From Hylemonella sp. UBA6679 (GTDB lineage: Bacteria > Pseudomonadota > Gammaproteobacteria > Burkholderiales > Burkholderiaceae_C): 54,325 nt of DNA. Positions 1-8,226 of this stretch are shown here, in pieces. The notes under the pieces were generated by a model. That model had not been told where the DNA came from, made no database searches, and worked only from the letters and a program-made list of their open reading frames with translations. The position numbers were made by a program, and so were the translations under genes. The first letter of the stretch is position 1, and each line of letters begins with the position of its first letter. The stretch covers positions 1 to 54,325 of the forward strand of contig DKJZ01000045.1 of assembly GCA_002454975.1 (NCBI GenBank). The letters run 5' to 3'.

Positions 1-912
1 TTCAACGACACCAAGGTGGTCAAGGCGCGGCTGTTTGGTGAGAAGCCCACCGGCGGCAAACTCGAGCTTTTGGTCGAGCGTGTGCTGGCCATACCCTCGG
101 GTGAGTTTGAGGTGGTGGCGCACCTCAAGGTCAGCAAAAAGCCACCCGTTGGCATGGTGCTGCAGATGCATGGCGGCTTCACGGCCACTTACCTGGGGCG
201 TTGGCCCGATGAGAACGGGCAGCTGTTTCGCTTCAAGTTTGATAGCGCCGATGGCGCGTACCCGCATGAGCTGATGGACCGCCATGGCCTCATGCCGCTG
301 CCGCCCTACATCGAGCGCAACCAGCAAGAGGATGCCGACACGCCCGAAGACGAGGCGCGCTACCAAACCGTGTTTGCCCGCGAGCCCGGGGCTGCTGCCG
401 CACCCACCGCTGCTTTGCATTTTGACGAAGGCGTACTGGCCGGCCTAGAGGCCCGCGGCATTGCCCGCGCCAATGTCACGCTGCATGTGGGCGCAGGTAC
501 TTTTCAGCCAGTGAAAACCGAGAACCTGGCCGAGCACCGCATGCACAGCGAGTGGTACCACATCCCCGTGGCGACACAACAAGCCATTGCCGAGTGCAAA
601 GCGCGCGGCGGTCGCGTGGTGGCGGTGGGCACCACCTCGGTACGCAGCTTGGAGTCTTGGGCGCAAGGTGGTTGCACCGCACAGTCTGCCGAGGGCGACA
701 CACAAATTTTCATCACCCCGGGTTTTAAATTCAAGGTGGTGGATGTGCTCATCACCAACTTCCATTTGCCCAAAAGCACGCTCATGATGCTGGTGAGCGC
801 CTTTGCCGGTTACGAGCACATCATGGCGCTGTACCGCCACGCCATCGCCCAGCGCTATCGTTTTTTCAGCTATGGCGATGCCATGCTGCTTGAGCGTCAA
901 CCTAACAACTAA
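1..912 (+). CDS. queA: S-adenosylmethionine:tRNA ribosyltransferase-isomerase QueA (5' truncated)
   Basis: QueA transfers and rearranges the ribose of SAM onto 7-aminomethyl-7-deazaguanine in tRNA, giving epoxyqueuosine. The reading frame is open from base 1 and begins with the family segment FNDTKVVKARLFG, so the true start lies upstream of the window and roughly the first 50 residues are missing. Further family blocks are VTLHVGAGTFQPV and the C-terminal HLPKSTLMMLVSAFAG followed by YGDAMLL. It stops only 6 bases before tgt, the next enzyme group of the same queuosine pathway, so the two are surely co-transcribed. Confidence 0.97.
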   Translation, partial: FNDTKVVKARLFGEKPTGGKLELLVERVLAIPSGEFEVVAHLKVSKKPPVGMVLQMHGGFTATYLGRWPDENGQLFRFKFDSADGAYPHELMDRHGLMPLPPYIERNQQEDADTPEDEARYQTVFAREPGAAAAPTAALHFDEGVLAGLEARGIARANVTLHVGAGTFQPVKTENLAEHRMHSEWYHIPVATQQAIAECKARGGRVVAVGTTSVRSLESWAQGGCTAQSAEGDTQIFITPGFKFKVVDVLITNFHLPKSTLMMLVSAFAGYEHIMALYRHAIAQRYRFFSYGDAMLLERQPNN

Positions 913-918
913 CCAACC

Positions 919-2130
919 ATGCTGACCTTCGACGTCCTCAAAACCGACCCCGCCAGTGCCGATGGCAGCTACCTGGGTTCGCACGCGCGGCGCGGCCGCC
1001 TCACGCTCAACCATGGCGTGGTGCAAACCCCCATCTTCATGCCGGTGGGCACCTACGGCACCGTCAAAGGCGTCATGCCCAGCTCGCTGGAAGACATGGG
1101 CGCGCAAATCATTTTGGGCAACACCTTCCATTTGTGGATGCGCCCGGGCCTGGACGTGATGAAGCAGTTTGGGGGCCTGCATCAGTTCGAGCAGTGGCAC
1201 AAACCCATCCTCACCGACTCGGGTGGGTTTCAGGTGTGGTCGCTGGGGGGCATGCGCAAAATCAGCGAAGAAGGCGTGAAGTTTTCATCGCCCGTGAATG
1301 GCGACAAATTGTTCTTGACGCCTGAAGGCTCGATGCAAATTCAAACCGTGCTCAACTCCGACATCGTCATGCAGTTTGACGAATGCACGCCTTACGAGTC
1401 TCTGGACCCCAAGCTCAAAGGCCAACTCACCACCGAGCGCGAAGCGCGTGCGTCGATGGAACTGAGCATGCGCTGGGCCAAGCGTTGCCAAGACGAGTTT
1501 GCGCGACTTGAAAACCCCAACGCCCTGTTTGGCATTGTGCAGGGCGGCATGTACGAGAACCTGCGCGACGAATCTTTGGCCGGCCTGGAAGAGATGAACT
1601 TCCCCGGCATTGCGGTGGGTGGTGTGAGTGTGGGCGAACCCAAAGAGGACATGCTGCGCTTGATTCGCCACATCGGCCCCAAGCTGCCCGCGCACAAGCC
1701 GCATTACCTCATGGGGGTGGGCACGCCAGAAGATTTGATTGAAGGCGTGCAAAACGGCATCGACATGTTTGACTGCGTCATGCCCACCCGCAATGCGCGC
1801 AACGGCCATGTGTTCACCCGCTTTGGTGACGTGAAAATTCGCAATGCGCGCCACAAAACCGATGCACGCCCCGCCGATGAAACTTGCACCTGCTATGCCT
1901 GCGCTGGGCGCAGTGGTGTGAGTTGGGTCAACGGTGGCCGTGAAGGTTTTTCACGCGCCTACCTGCACCACCTGGACCGCTGCGGCGAAATGCTGGGCCC
2001 CATGCTCACCACGGTACACAACCTGCATTACTACCTCAACCTCATGCAAGAGGTGCGCAACGCCCTCGATGCTGGGCACTTTGGCGCGTATGTGAAGCAG
2101 TTTCATGCCGACCGTGCGCGCGGCGTTTAG
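919..2130 (+). CDS. tgt: Queuine/preQ1 tRNA-guanine transglycosylase
   Basis: Tgt exchanges guanine at the wobble position of GUN-anticodon tRNAs for preQ1, the step before QueA. The 403-residue protein has the substrate-binding and general acid/base Asp in LTDSGGFQ (about residue 99), the GGVSVGEP loop, the nucleophile Asp in DCVMPTRNARNGH (about 285), and the structural zinc site CTCYAC (Cys 323, 325 and 328) with a downstream His. It is somewhat longer than the roughly 375-residue E. coli enzyme; part of the excess is a Gly-rich stretch after the zinc cysteines. It is the second gene of a queA-tgt operon and converges on the next gene with 3 bases between stop codons. Confidence 0.97.
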   Translation: MLTFDVLKTDPASADGSYLGSHARRGRLTLNHGVVQTPIFMPVGTYGTVKGVMPSSLEDMGAQIILGNTFHLWMRPGLDVMKQFGGLHQFEQWHKPILTDSGGFQVWSLGGMRKISEEGVKFSSPVNGDKLFLTPEGSMQIQTVLNSDIVMQFDECTPYESLDPKLKGQLTTEREARASMELSMRWAKRCQDEFARLENPNALFGIVQGGMYENLRDESLAGLEEMNFPGIAVGGVSVGEPKEDMLRLIRHIGPKLPAHKPHYLMGVGTPEDLIEGVQNGIDMFDCVMPTRNARNGHVFTRFGDVKIRNARHKTDARPADETCTCYACAGRSGVSWVNGGREGFSRAYLHHLDRCGEMLGPMLTTVHNLHYYLNLMQEVRNALDAGHFGAYVKQFHADRARGV

Positions 2131-2133
2131 CCA

Positions 2134-3120
2134 TTAGTCCAACTCAATCTTTGCATCACGCACCACCTTGCCCCAGCGCTGCGCCTCGGTCTTGATGAAG
2201 GCGGCAAACTGCTCGGGCGAGCCCCCGCCTGGCTCGTTGCCCTGGCTCAGAATTTTCTCGCGCACCTCAGGCGTTTGCAGCGCTTGGAGGCACCAGGCGT
2301 TGAGTCTGCGCACCACATCAGCGGGCATGCCTTTGGGGCCAATCAAGCCCTGCCAGTTCAGCACCTCAAAGCCGGCATAACCTTGCTCGCTCATGCAAGG
2401 CACCTGCGGCAACAGTTGCGAGCGTGTCTTGCTGGTGATGGCAATGGCGCGCATGCGCCCCGTGTTCAAGCCTGGCATGGCGCTGTACATCTGCTCAAAC
2501 ATCAACTGCACCTGCCCGCCCATCAAATCGCTGGCCGCGGCCGAGCCGCTTTTGTAAGGCACGTGAATCATGTCGATGCCCGCCATGTGCTCGAGCAAAG
2601 CCGCGCTCAAATGGTGCGTGCCACCAATGCCGCCTGAGGCATAGCTGAGCTTGCCGGGCGCCGCCTTGGCCGCCTGCACAATGTCTTGCAGCGTTTTAAA
2701 AGGCGAGTCTGAGCGCACCATCAGCACCAAGGGCCCTCTTTCAATCAGCGCGATGGGGGTGATGTCGTTGATGGGGTCGAAGTTCAATTTTTTAAAAAGC
2801 GCATGGTTTACCGCCAATGGCGCAAAGTTACCCATGCCCAAGGTGTAGCCATCGGGCTTGGCCCGCGCAATCAAATCGGTGCCAATGTTGCCCCCCGCAC
2901 CCGCTTTGTTGTCCACCACTATCGCCTGCCCCATCAAAGCGGCCATGGCTTTGGCCACCTGGCGTGAACGGCTGTCGGCGCTGCCACCCGCACCGTAAGG
3001 GCAAATCCACACCAAAGGGCGGTTGGGGTAAGCCTCTTGGGCCTGTGCGGCTGGCGCCAACACAGACCAAGCGGGGCTCAGCGCCGCGGGCAAGCTGGCC
3101 AACAAACTTCGACGTTTCAT
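2134..3120 (-). CDS. Bug-family (TTT) tripartite tricarboxylate transporter substrate-binding protein
   Basis: This is a periplasmic receptor of the Bug family, which is greatly expanded in Bordetella, Cupriavidus and Comamonadaceae and binds carboxylates for TTT uptake systems. After a signal peptide (MKRRSLLASL...AQAQ) come the family blocks YPNRPLVWICPYGAGGSADSR, VDNKAGAGGNIG and HVPYKSGSAAASDLMGGQV. An ATG 51 bases further upstream (at 3171) is possible, but the one at 3120 gives a clean signal peptide and was preferred. No TctA or TctB membrane genes are adjacent, as is usual for orphan Bug receptors, so the ligand cannot be predicted. Confidence 0.85.
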   Translation of the reverse strand: MKRRSLLASLPAALSPAWSVLAPAAQAQEAYPNRPLVWICPYGAGGSADSRSRQVAKAMAALMGQAIVVDNKAGAGGNIGTDLIARAKPDGYTLGMGNFAPLAVNHALFKKLNFDPINDITPIALIERGPLVLMVRSDSPFKTLQDIVQAAKAAPGKLSYASGGIGGTHHLSAALLEHMAGIDMIHVPYKSGSAAASDLMGGQVQLMFEQMYSAMPGLNTGRMRAIAITSKTRSQLLPQVPCMSEQGYAGFEVLNWQGLIGPKGMPADVVRRLNAWCLQALQTPEVREKILSQGNEPGGGSPEQFAAFIKTEAQRWGKVVRDAKIELD

Positions 3121-3363
3121 ACGACACCCACATCCAAAAGATGCCATTTTGCCTTTGTGTCGGCTGTGCATGAGCAGCGTTTAGCCAGCCACTTGCCGCT
3201 TCAAGTTCAAGCCCTATGCATGGGGTTGACCTCAATACCCACCTAAAAATGAAGGGCTTAGGTTTGCACTGAATCCGACCGATATAGCTATGCGTAGTTG
3301 CAAGGTGCGCGCGGATTGACCCCGCGCAGCAACGCACGTTTTCACCCTTCATCGGAGCTTTCA
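3121..3363. promoter_or_regulatory. Divergent intergenic region between the Bug receptor and DUF3034 genes
   Basis: The 243 bases separate two divergently transcribed genes and must carry at least one promoter. A TTGACC hexamer lies at 3227-3232 but has no convincing partner -10 element, so no promoter is called. The only clear signal is a GGAG ribosome binding site at 3354-3357, six bases before the ATG at 3364. Confidence 0.35.
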
Positions 3364-4356
3364 ATGAGACTTCAATTTTCCAAGCTGGCCTTCACCAGCA
3401 TCGCCGCAGCCGCCATGTTGACCATGGGCGCAGCCCAAGCCGACACCGGCAAACTCTCGCTCACCGGCGGCATCACCAGCATCGACGGCGCAGCCGGCGG
3501 TGGCATCACGCCTTGGGCCACCATTGGCACGATGGGCAATGAGATTGGTGTTTCTGCTGCTTACAGCACCATGACGACCCAGGACTATGGGCTCAAGAGC
3601 TATGGTGTTGCCCTTGGTATCAACGACCGCGCAGAAGTAAGCTTTGGACGGCAGGAACTGGATATTGGCAAACTGACTTTCTTGGGTGGCAACAGCCTTG
3701 CTATGAACGTGATGGGTGCCAAAATTCGCGTAGCTGGCGAAGCAATTCTCGACAGCGACAACCTCATGCCTCAAATTTCGGTCGGCATTTTGGTGAAGCA
3801 GGCTTTGCCGACAAATGGACCGACCCAAACCGTGGCGGGAGTTCCGCTCAACGCAGACAGCGTTATCACTACGCTGGGCGCTAAAACACAAGGCACAGAA
3901 TACTATGTGTCAGCCAGCAAACTGTTGCTGAACAAAGGTCTGTTACTCAACGGCACTTTGCGCTACACCAACGCCAACCAAAATGGTTTACTAGGTTTTG
4001 GCTCAGGCGCTGGTGGCAACAACGAAAGCCGAATTTACCCAGAGTTTTCAGCTGCCTATTTGCTTTCTCCAAAATTGGCCATTGGCGCTGAATATCGCTT
4101 CAAACCCAACAATCTTGAAGGCCGTGGTAATGCACTGAAGGCTGCTTTGTCGGGTGGTTCTGCTGAGCCAGTTGGCAACGCTCTCGGCGGCACATCCCTG
4201 GCTGAAGACGATTGGAAAGATGTCTTCATCGCCTACACACCCACCAAGAACCTGACCTTGACCTTGGCCTATGTAGACATGGGTCGTGTGGTGTCTGGCT
4301 TTACATCCAGCAAGACACAGCAGGGCACCTTCCTCTCCGCCCAAGTCGCGTTCTGA
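3364..4356 (+). CDS. DUF3034 family outer-membrane protein
   Basis: A 330-residue exported protein of unknown function. A signal peptide (MRLQFSKLAFTSIAAAAMLTMGAAQA) precedes alternating beta-strand-like segments. The TGGITSIDGAAGGGITPWA block and the QDYGLKSYGVALGIND block are typical of the DUF3034 family as I remember it. The final residue is Phe (AQVAF), as in many outer-membrane beta-barrels, and the ends of several predicted strands are aromatic. The ATG at 3364 was preferred over one 66 bases upstream because of the GGAG Shine-Dalgarno sequence and the signal peptide. It lies 27 bases before the exported globin gene, so the two probably form an operon. A porin-like role is inference. 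Confidence 0.75.
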   Translation: MRLQFSKLAFTSIAAAAMLTMGAAQADTGKLSLTGGITSIDGAAGGGITPWATIGTMGNEIGVSAAYSTMTTQDYGLKSYGVALGINDRAEVSFGRQELDIGKLTFLGGNSLAMNVMGAKIRVAGEAILDSDNLMPQISVGILVKQALPTNGPTQTVAGVPLNADSVITTLGAKTQGTEYYVSASKLLLNKGLLLNGTLRYTNANQNGLLGFGSGAGGNNESRIYPEFSAAYLLSPKLAIGAEYRFKPNNLEGRGNALKAALSGGSAEPVGNALGGTSLAEDDWKDVFIAYTPTKNLTLTLAYVDMGRVVSGFTSSKTQQGTFLSAQVAF

Positions 4357-4383
4357 TCAACCTAACCCATCAAGAGCAATACC

Positions 4384-4812
4384 ATGCGTAAATTCCTTTT
4401 GGCCTTGGCCTCTTTGTCTTTTGCTTTGCTGTCTTCCACAGCCAGCGCCCAGCAAGCCCCCACGCTTTACAGCCAGCTCGGCGAAAAAGCCGGCATCACC
4501 AAAGTGGTGGACACCTTTGTTGGCAACATTGCCAAAGACGGTCGCATCAACGGCATGTTTGCAGCCACCAACATTCCACGCCTCAAAACCTTGTTGGTTG
4601 AGCAGGTGTGCGAAGCTTCGGGCGGCCCTTGCAAGTACACCGGCCGTGACATGAAATCGTCGCACGCTGGCATGGGCGTGAACCGCTCGCACTTCAACGC
4701 ATTGGTTGAAGACCTGCAAGCCGCGATGAGCACCGAGGGCGTGCCCTTTGGCGTGCAAAACGAGCTCTTGGCCGTGCTCGCCCCCATGTACCGCGACATC
4801 ATCGCCCGTTGA
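4384..4812 (+). CDS. Exported group 1 truncated haemoglobin
   Basis: Truncated haemoglobins bind haem and handle O2 or NO. The core from LYSQLGEKAGITKVVDTFV onward fits group 1 (trHbN): the LGG-like N-terminal turn, GGPCKYTGRDMKSSHAGMGV with the probable proximal (F8) His at residue 94, and HFNALVEDL after it. Unusually, the first 22 residues (MRKFLLALASLSFALLSSTASA) are a strong Sec signal peptide, so the protein should act in the periplasm. It follows a DUF3034 gene by 27 bases and is followed by strong hairpins (4822-4852 and 4857-4898), so the operon probably ends here. Extra cysteines flank GGPC and VCEAS and might form a disulfide. Confidence 0.85.
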   Translation: MRKFLLALASLSFALLSSTASAQQAPTLYSQLGEKAGITKVVDTFVGNIAKDGRINGMFAATNIPRLKTLLVEQVCEASGGPCKYTGRDMKSSHAGMGVNRSHFNALVEDLQAAMSTEGVPFGVQNELLAVLAPMYRDIIAR

Positions 4813-4856
4813 TGTGCCAGCGCATCTGCCGCGCAAACAGCGCAGCAGATGCCTGC

Positions 4857-4898
4857 TTGCAATGACAAAGGCCCACCCATGGGCCTTTGTCATTGCAA
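4857..4898. terminator. 19-bp perfect hairpin, probable bidirectional terminator
   Basis: Arms 4857-4875 and 4880-4898 are perfect reverse complements around a CCCA loop, with a GGCCC/GGGCC core flanked by AAA and TTT. It sits between the globin stop codon and the sigma factor gene. No long U-tract follows. A weaker 8-bp hairpin (GCATCTGC at 4822 with GCAGATGC at 4845) lies just before it. Confidence 0.7.
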
Positions 4899-4961
4899 CT
4901 TTCCTCAAACCGCATACTCACCCACCCCATGGGGACTATCTTACAAGCTGATAATGCATTG

Positions 4962-5537
4962 ATGGATGCCAAGACCGCTGATGCCACGCTGGTTGAGCTG
5001 CTCGACCAAGTTGCGAGCGCCAACCAGCAGGCGCTCAAACAGCTTTACGAACTGACCTCGGGTCGTTTGTATGGCCTGGCTTTGCGCATCTTGCGCGAGC
5101 CGCAGTGGGCCGAAGACGCCTTGCAAGAAACCTTTTTGTCGGTTTGGCGCTCAGCGGCCAGCTACCGCGCCAGCCTGAGCCCTCCCATGGCGTGGCTGGG
5201 CTTGATGGTGCGCAGCCGCGCGCTCGATGTGCTGCGTCGCCAAAACGCAGAGGGCCGCAAACTCACTGAAGAGCTCGACGAAACCTTGAGCGAAACACTC
5301 GAAAGCGACATGCCTGACCCGATGCAAATGAGCCTGGCCAGTGAGCAGTCTGTGGCTTTGCATGTCTGCTTGTCGCGGCTTGAGAACAAACAGCGTGAAG
5401 TCGTCAGCCTGGCCTACCTGCGCGACTTGAGCCACTCCGAGCTGGCCGCCCAATTGCAGCTGCCTTTAGGCACCGTCAAAACCTGGATCCGTCGCGGCCT
5501 GGATCAACTGCGCACATGCATGGCAAGATTTGCCTGA
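4962..5537 (+). CDS. ECF-type RNA polymerase sigma factor (SigK-like)
   Basis: A 191-residue sigma-70 family factor with only regions 2 and 4. Region 2 shows LYELTSGRLYGLALRILREP followed by AEDALQETFLSVWRSA; region 4 shows REVVSLAYLRDLSHSELA and the helix-turn-helix LPLGTVKTWIRRGLDQLR. The pairing with the RskA-like gene 9 bases downstream fits the SigK/RskA group, in which a membrane anti-sigma factor holds the sigma factor until an envelope signal arrives. The start is uncertain: ATG 4962 gives the usual short leader before region 2, while ATG 4929 would add 11 residues; neither has a good ribosome binding site. A GATAAT sequence at 4950-4955 lies just upstream. Confidence 0.9.
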   Translation: MDAKTADATLVELLDQVASANQQALKQLYELTSGRLYGLALRILREPQWAEDALQETFLSVWRSAASYRASLSPPMAWLGLMVRSRALDVLRRQNAEGRKLTEELDETLSETLESDMPDPMQMSLASEQSVALHVCLSRLENKQREVVSLAYLRDLSHSELAAQLQLPLGTVKTWIRRGLDQLRTCMARFA

Positions 5538-5546
5538 AGGCACCCC

Positions 5547-6335
5547 ATGAACATCGCCCATCACCCCGAACTTGTGGACAAACTGGCGGCCAATTACGCG
5601 CTGGGCACCCTGCGCGGCGCGGCTCGGCGGCGGTTTGAAGACCTCGCGCGCCAGCACCCGCATTTGCGCGCAGCAGCCCTGACGTGGGAAGGTCGCTTGA
5701 GTGGCCTGACAGAAATTCAAGCCCCCAGCCCAGCACCCTCGGCGGTTTGGACACGCATCGACAACCTGGTGCAAGCCGATGTGGCACACACCCGCCAAAG
5801 CCACGCACGCCAAGCGCATGCACGTGCTGCATCAAGCACACCTGCTAAAACGTCGTGGTTCCAAAACCTGGCTTTGTGGCGTGGTGCGGCATTTGCCAGC
5901 GTGGCAGTAGCAGCGCTGGTTGTGGTCAACCTCACGCAGCAGCGCGATGAGCTCGGCGCGCAACTTGCCAGCCTGCAGGCTCAACCCGGCACAGACGTGA
6001 GCTTGGTGGCCGTACTCAACGATGCCAGCGCCAAGCCCACACTGCTCGCCACCTTCAACCCCGCCGCGCAAACCCTTACCCTGCAGCGCGTGGGCAACTA
6101 CCAAGAAGCGGCCGACCGCAACCTGCAGCTTTGGGCTTTGCCTGAGGGTGGCGCGCCCCAGTCACTGGGCGTCTTGGCGCGTGAAGGCGTGGTTCGCCTC
6201 AAAGTGCCAGGCCAAAACTGGCAAAACGTCCCGGCCCTGGCGGTCAGCCTGGAGCCTTTGGGCGGTGCCCCTGCGGGCTCTGGCCCCACAGGCCCGGTTG
6301 TGTTCACCGGGGCCATGTTGCGACGCTCGGTGTGA
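5547..6335 (+). CDS. RskA-like membrane anti-sigma factor
   Basis: A 262-residue partner of the preceding sigma factor. The N-terminal 80 residues (VDKLAANYALGTLRGAARRR) form the cytoplasmic sigma-binding part, one membrane helix lies near residues 110-130 (LWRGAAFASVAVAALVVVNL), and the periplasmic part resembles the RskA C-terminal domain (NLQLWALPEGGAPQSLGVL, VSLEPLGGAPAGSGPTGPV). No zinc-binding His-x3-Cys-x2-Cys motif is present. The stop codon overlaps the GTG/ATG starts of the following permease gene, so the sigma/anti-sigma pair is translationally linked to the lipid transport genes. Confidence 0.9.
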   Translation: MNIAHHPELVDKLAANYALGTLRGAARRRFEDLARQHPHLRAAALTWEGRLSGLTEIQAPSPAPSAVWTRIDNLVQADVAHTRQSHARQAHARAASSTPAKTSWFQNLALWRGAAFASVAVAALVVVNLTQQRDELGAQLASLQAQPGTDVSLVAVLNDASAKPTLLATFNPAAQTLTLQRVGNYQEAADRNLQLWALPEGGAPQSLGVLAREGVVRLKVPGQNWQNVPALAVSLEPLGGAPAGSGPTGPVVFTGAMLRRSV

Positions 6336-7483
6336 TGCACCCCACCCCCGGGCAGGCAGGTTTTCACTGGCGCCAAACGCAGCCAGGCTGGACGCTGAGC
6401 CTGACCGGGCAGTGGCAGAGCGACTTTTCGCCCGTGGCCACGACCGACACCCCTTCGCCAGCACACACCAACGACCTGAGCCAAGGTGTTTTGCGCATCG
6501 ACGCCTCTGGCTTGCAAGCCTGGGACGCTGGCCTAGCCCCCGCCCTGTGGAACCTGCTGGCGCCCTTGGCCAAACGTGGCCTCACGCTGCAAACCGGCAC
6601 CTTGCCCGCCTCGGTGGCCTCGCAACTCCAACTGGCCTGGCAAGCCACCCACAGCAACGTCGATGCCCCCCATGAGCAGGCCGCATCTGAGCTGACACAG
6701 GCCGGCCCTCTTGCCGTCTCGGGCCTGAGCCTGCACCAGGCCGCACTGACCCTGAGCTTCATCGGCGAGGTGTGCATCCACCTCGTCAAGTTGCCCATGC
6801 GACAGGTGATTTTTCGGGGTCGTGATGTGCTCCACCACATGGACCACATGGGGCCCGGCAGCTTGCCCATCGTGGCCCTCACCACGTTTTTGGTGGGCTT
6901 GATGCTGGCCTACATGGGCGGTGCACAGCTCGACCGCATCGGTGCCGAGCGTTACATCGCAGACCTGGTCACGGTGGGGGTGGTGCGCGAACTCGCAGCC
7001 CTCATGACGGGGGTCATCCTCACAGGTCGCGTGGGTGCTGCCATTGCGGCAGAGCTGGGCACCATGGTGGTCAACGAAGAAATTGATGCGCTCATCACCC
7101 TGGGCCTGAGCCCTGTGGGTTTTCTGGTGATGCCTCGCTTGCTGGGCATGCTGCTGGTCGCTCCCATGCTGCTGGTCATGGCCATGCTGGTGGGCGTGTT
7201 GGCCGGCATCCCCGTGGCCACGGGTTTGTACGGCGTGCCCGTTTGGGAATACCTCAACCAATGCCTCAAGGCGCTGACCTGGACGCACCTCTGGATTGGC
7301 CTCTTCAAAGGCCTGCTCTACACCCTGCTGCTGGTGCTGGCGGGCTGCCGCGAAGGCCTGCACGCCGGGCGCAACGCGCAGGCAGTCGGCTTGGCCACCA
7401 CACGCGCCGTGGTCAAAGCCTTGGTGTGGATCGTGATTGCTGCCAGTGCCAGCACGGCGGTGCTGCAAAGCTTGGGGTTTTGA
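6332..7483 (+). CDS. mlaE: Mla-type ABC lipid transporter permease with N-terminal STAS-like domain
   Basis: MlaE permeases form the inner-membrane channel of MCE lipid transport systems. Residues from about 140 onward carry the family features: IHLVKLPMRQVIFRGRDVL, an acidic loop with AAELGTMVVNEEIDAL, and several hydrophobic helices. The first ~115 residues (TLSLTGQWQSDF...VLRIDASGLQAWDAGL) look like a STAS domain, the role played by separate MlaB in E. coli, so this appears to be a natural MlaB-MlaE fusion. GTG 6332 overlaps the upstream stop codon; ATG 6335 is the alternative. The stop overlaps the ATPase start (TGATG). Confidence 0.92.
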   Translation: MMHPTPGQAGFHWRQTQPGWTLSLTGQWQSDFSPVATTDTPSPAHTNDLSQGVLRIDASGLQAWDAGLAPALWNLLAPLAKRGLTLQTGTLPASVASQLQLAWQATHSNVDAPHEQAASELTQAGPLAVSGLSLHQAALTLSFIGEVCIHLVKLPMRQVIFRGRDVLHHMDHMGPGSLPIVALTTFLVGLMLAYMGGAQLDRIGAERYIADLVTVGVVRELAALMTGVILTGRVGAAIAAELGTMVVNEEIDALITLGLSPVGFLVMPRLLGMLLVAPMLLVMAMLVGVLAGIPVATGLYGVPVWEYLNQCLKALTWTHLWIGLFKGLLYTLLLVLAGCREGLHAGRNAQAVGLATTRAVVKALVWIVIAASASTAVLQSLGF

Positions 7484-8226
7484 TGAGCCTGCTCGCTGTG
7501 CAACACCTCACCATGGCCTGGGGCGAACGCGTGATCCAGCGCGATCTGAACTTTGACGTCCATCCCGGCGAGGTGTTTGTGGTGATGGGTGCCAGTGGCA
7601 GCGGCAAAAGCTCGCTCATGCGCCACCTCTTGGGTTTGCAAGCTCCAAAAGCTGGTCAGGTGCTGCTCAACAACACCGACCTGTATGCCTGCACGCCCGA
7701 TGAACTTGCACGACTCACACGCAGCTTTGGGGTGATGTTTCAAAGCGGGGCGCTGTGGAGCTCCATGACCGTGGGCGAGAACCTGCTGCTGCCTTTGCAA
7801 CTGTTCACGCACTGGCCGCAGCGCCGCATGCGCGAGCTGGCACGCTTCAAACTCGCGCTGGTCGGGCTGGACGATTGTTTTGACGCCATGCCCGCCGAGC
7901 TCAGCGGCGGCATGAAAAAACGTGTGGCCATTGCCCGCGCGCTCATGCTGGACCCCAGCTTGCTGTTGCTCGACGAGCCCGCCTCCGGGCTGGACCCCAT
8001 CAACGCGCGCCGTCTCGACGAGCTGCTGCTGAATTTGCGCGAGCACCTGGGCACCACCATCGTGCTCATCACCCACTCGGTGGACAGTATTTTTGCTGTG
8101 GCCGACCGGGCTTTGTTCCTCGATGATCAGCGACACACCATGACCGCGCTGGGTGCGCCACGCGATCTGCTGGCCCATGGGCCAACACGTGTGCAATTAT
8201 TTTTAAAGAGAACCCTCACACCATGA
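7483..8226 (+). CDS. mlaF: Mla-type ABC transporter ATPase
   Basis: The cytoplasmic ATPase of the lipid transporter, 247 residues. It has Walker A GASGSGKSS (about residue 35), the signature LSGGMKKRVAIARAL (about 140) and Walker B LLLLDEPASGLDP (about 160). The GGMKKR version of the signature and the FGVMFQSGALWSSMTV segment at the Q-loop are characteristic of MlaF. The start at 7483 overlaps the permease stop, and the stop overlaps the start of the MCE gene (ATGA), so all subunits are translationally coupled. Confidence 0.94.
   Translation: MSLLAVQHLTMAWGERVIQRDLNFDVHPGEVFVVMGASGSGKSSLMRHLLGLQAPKAGQVLLNNTDLYACTPDELARLTRSFGVMFQSGALWSSMTVGENLLLPLQLFTHWPQRRMRELARFKLALVGLDDCFDAMPAELSGGMKKRVAIARALMLDPSLLLLDEPASGLDPINARRLDELLLNLREHLGTTIVLITHSVDSIFAVADRALFLDDQRHTMTALGAPRDLLAHGPTRVQLFLKRTLTP

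Noticed and set aside
6533..7468. A 311-codon open frame antisense to the permease gene.
   Set aside because: Same type of GC-driven shadow; composition rich in His, Gln and Arg, no motif.
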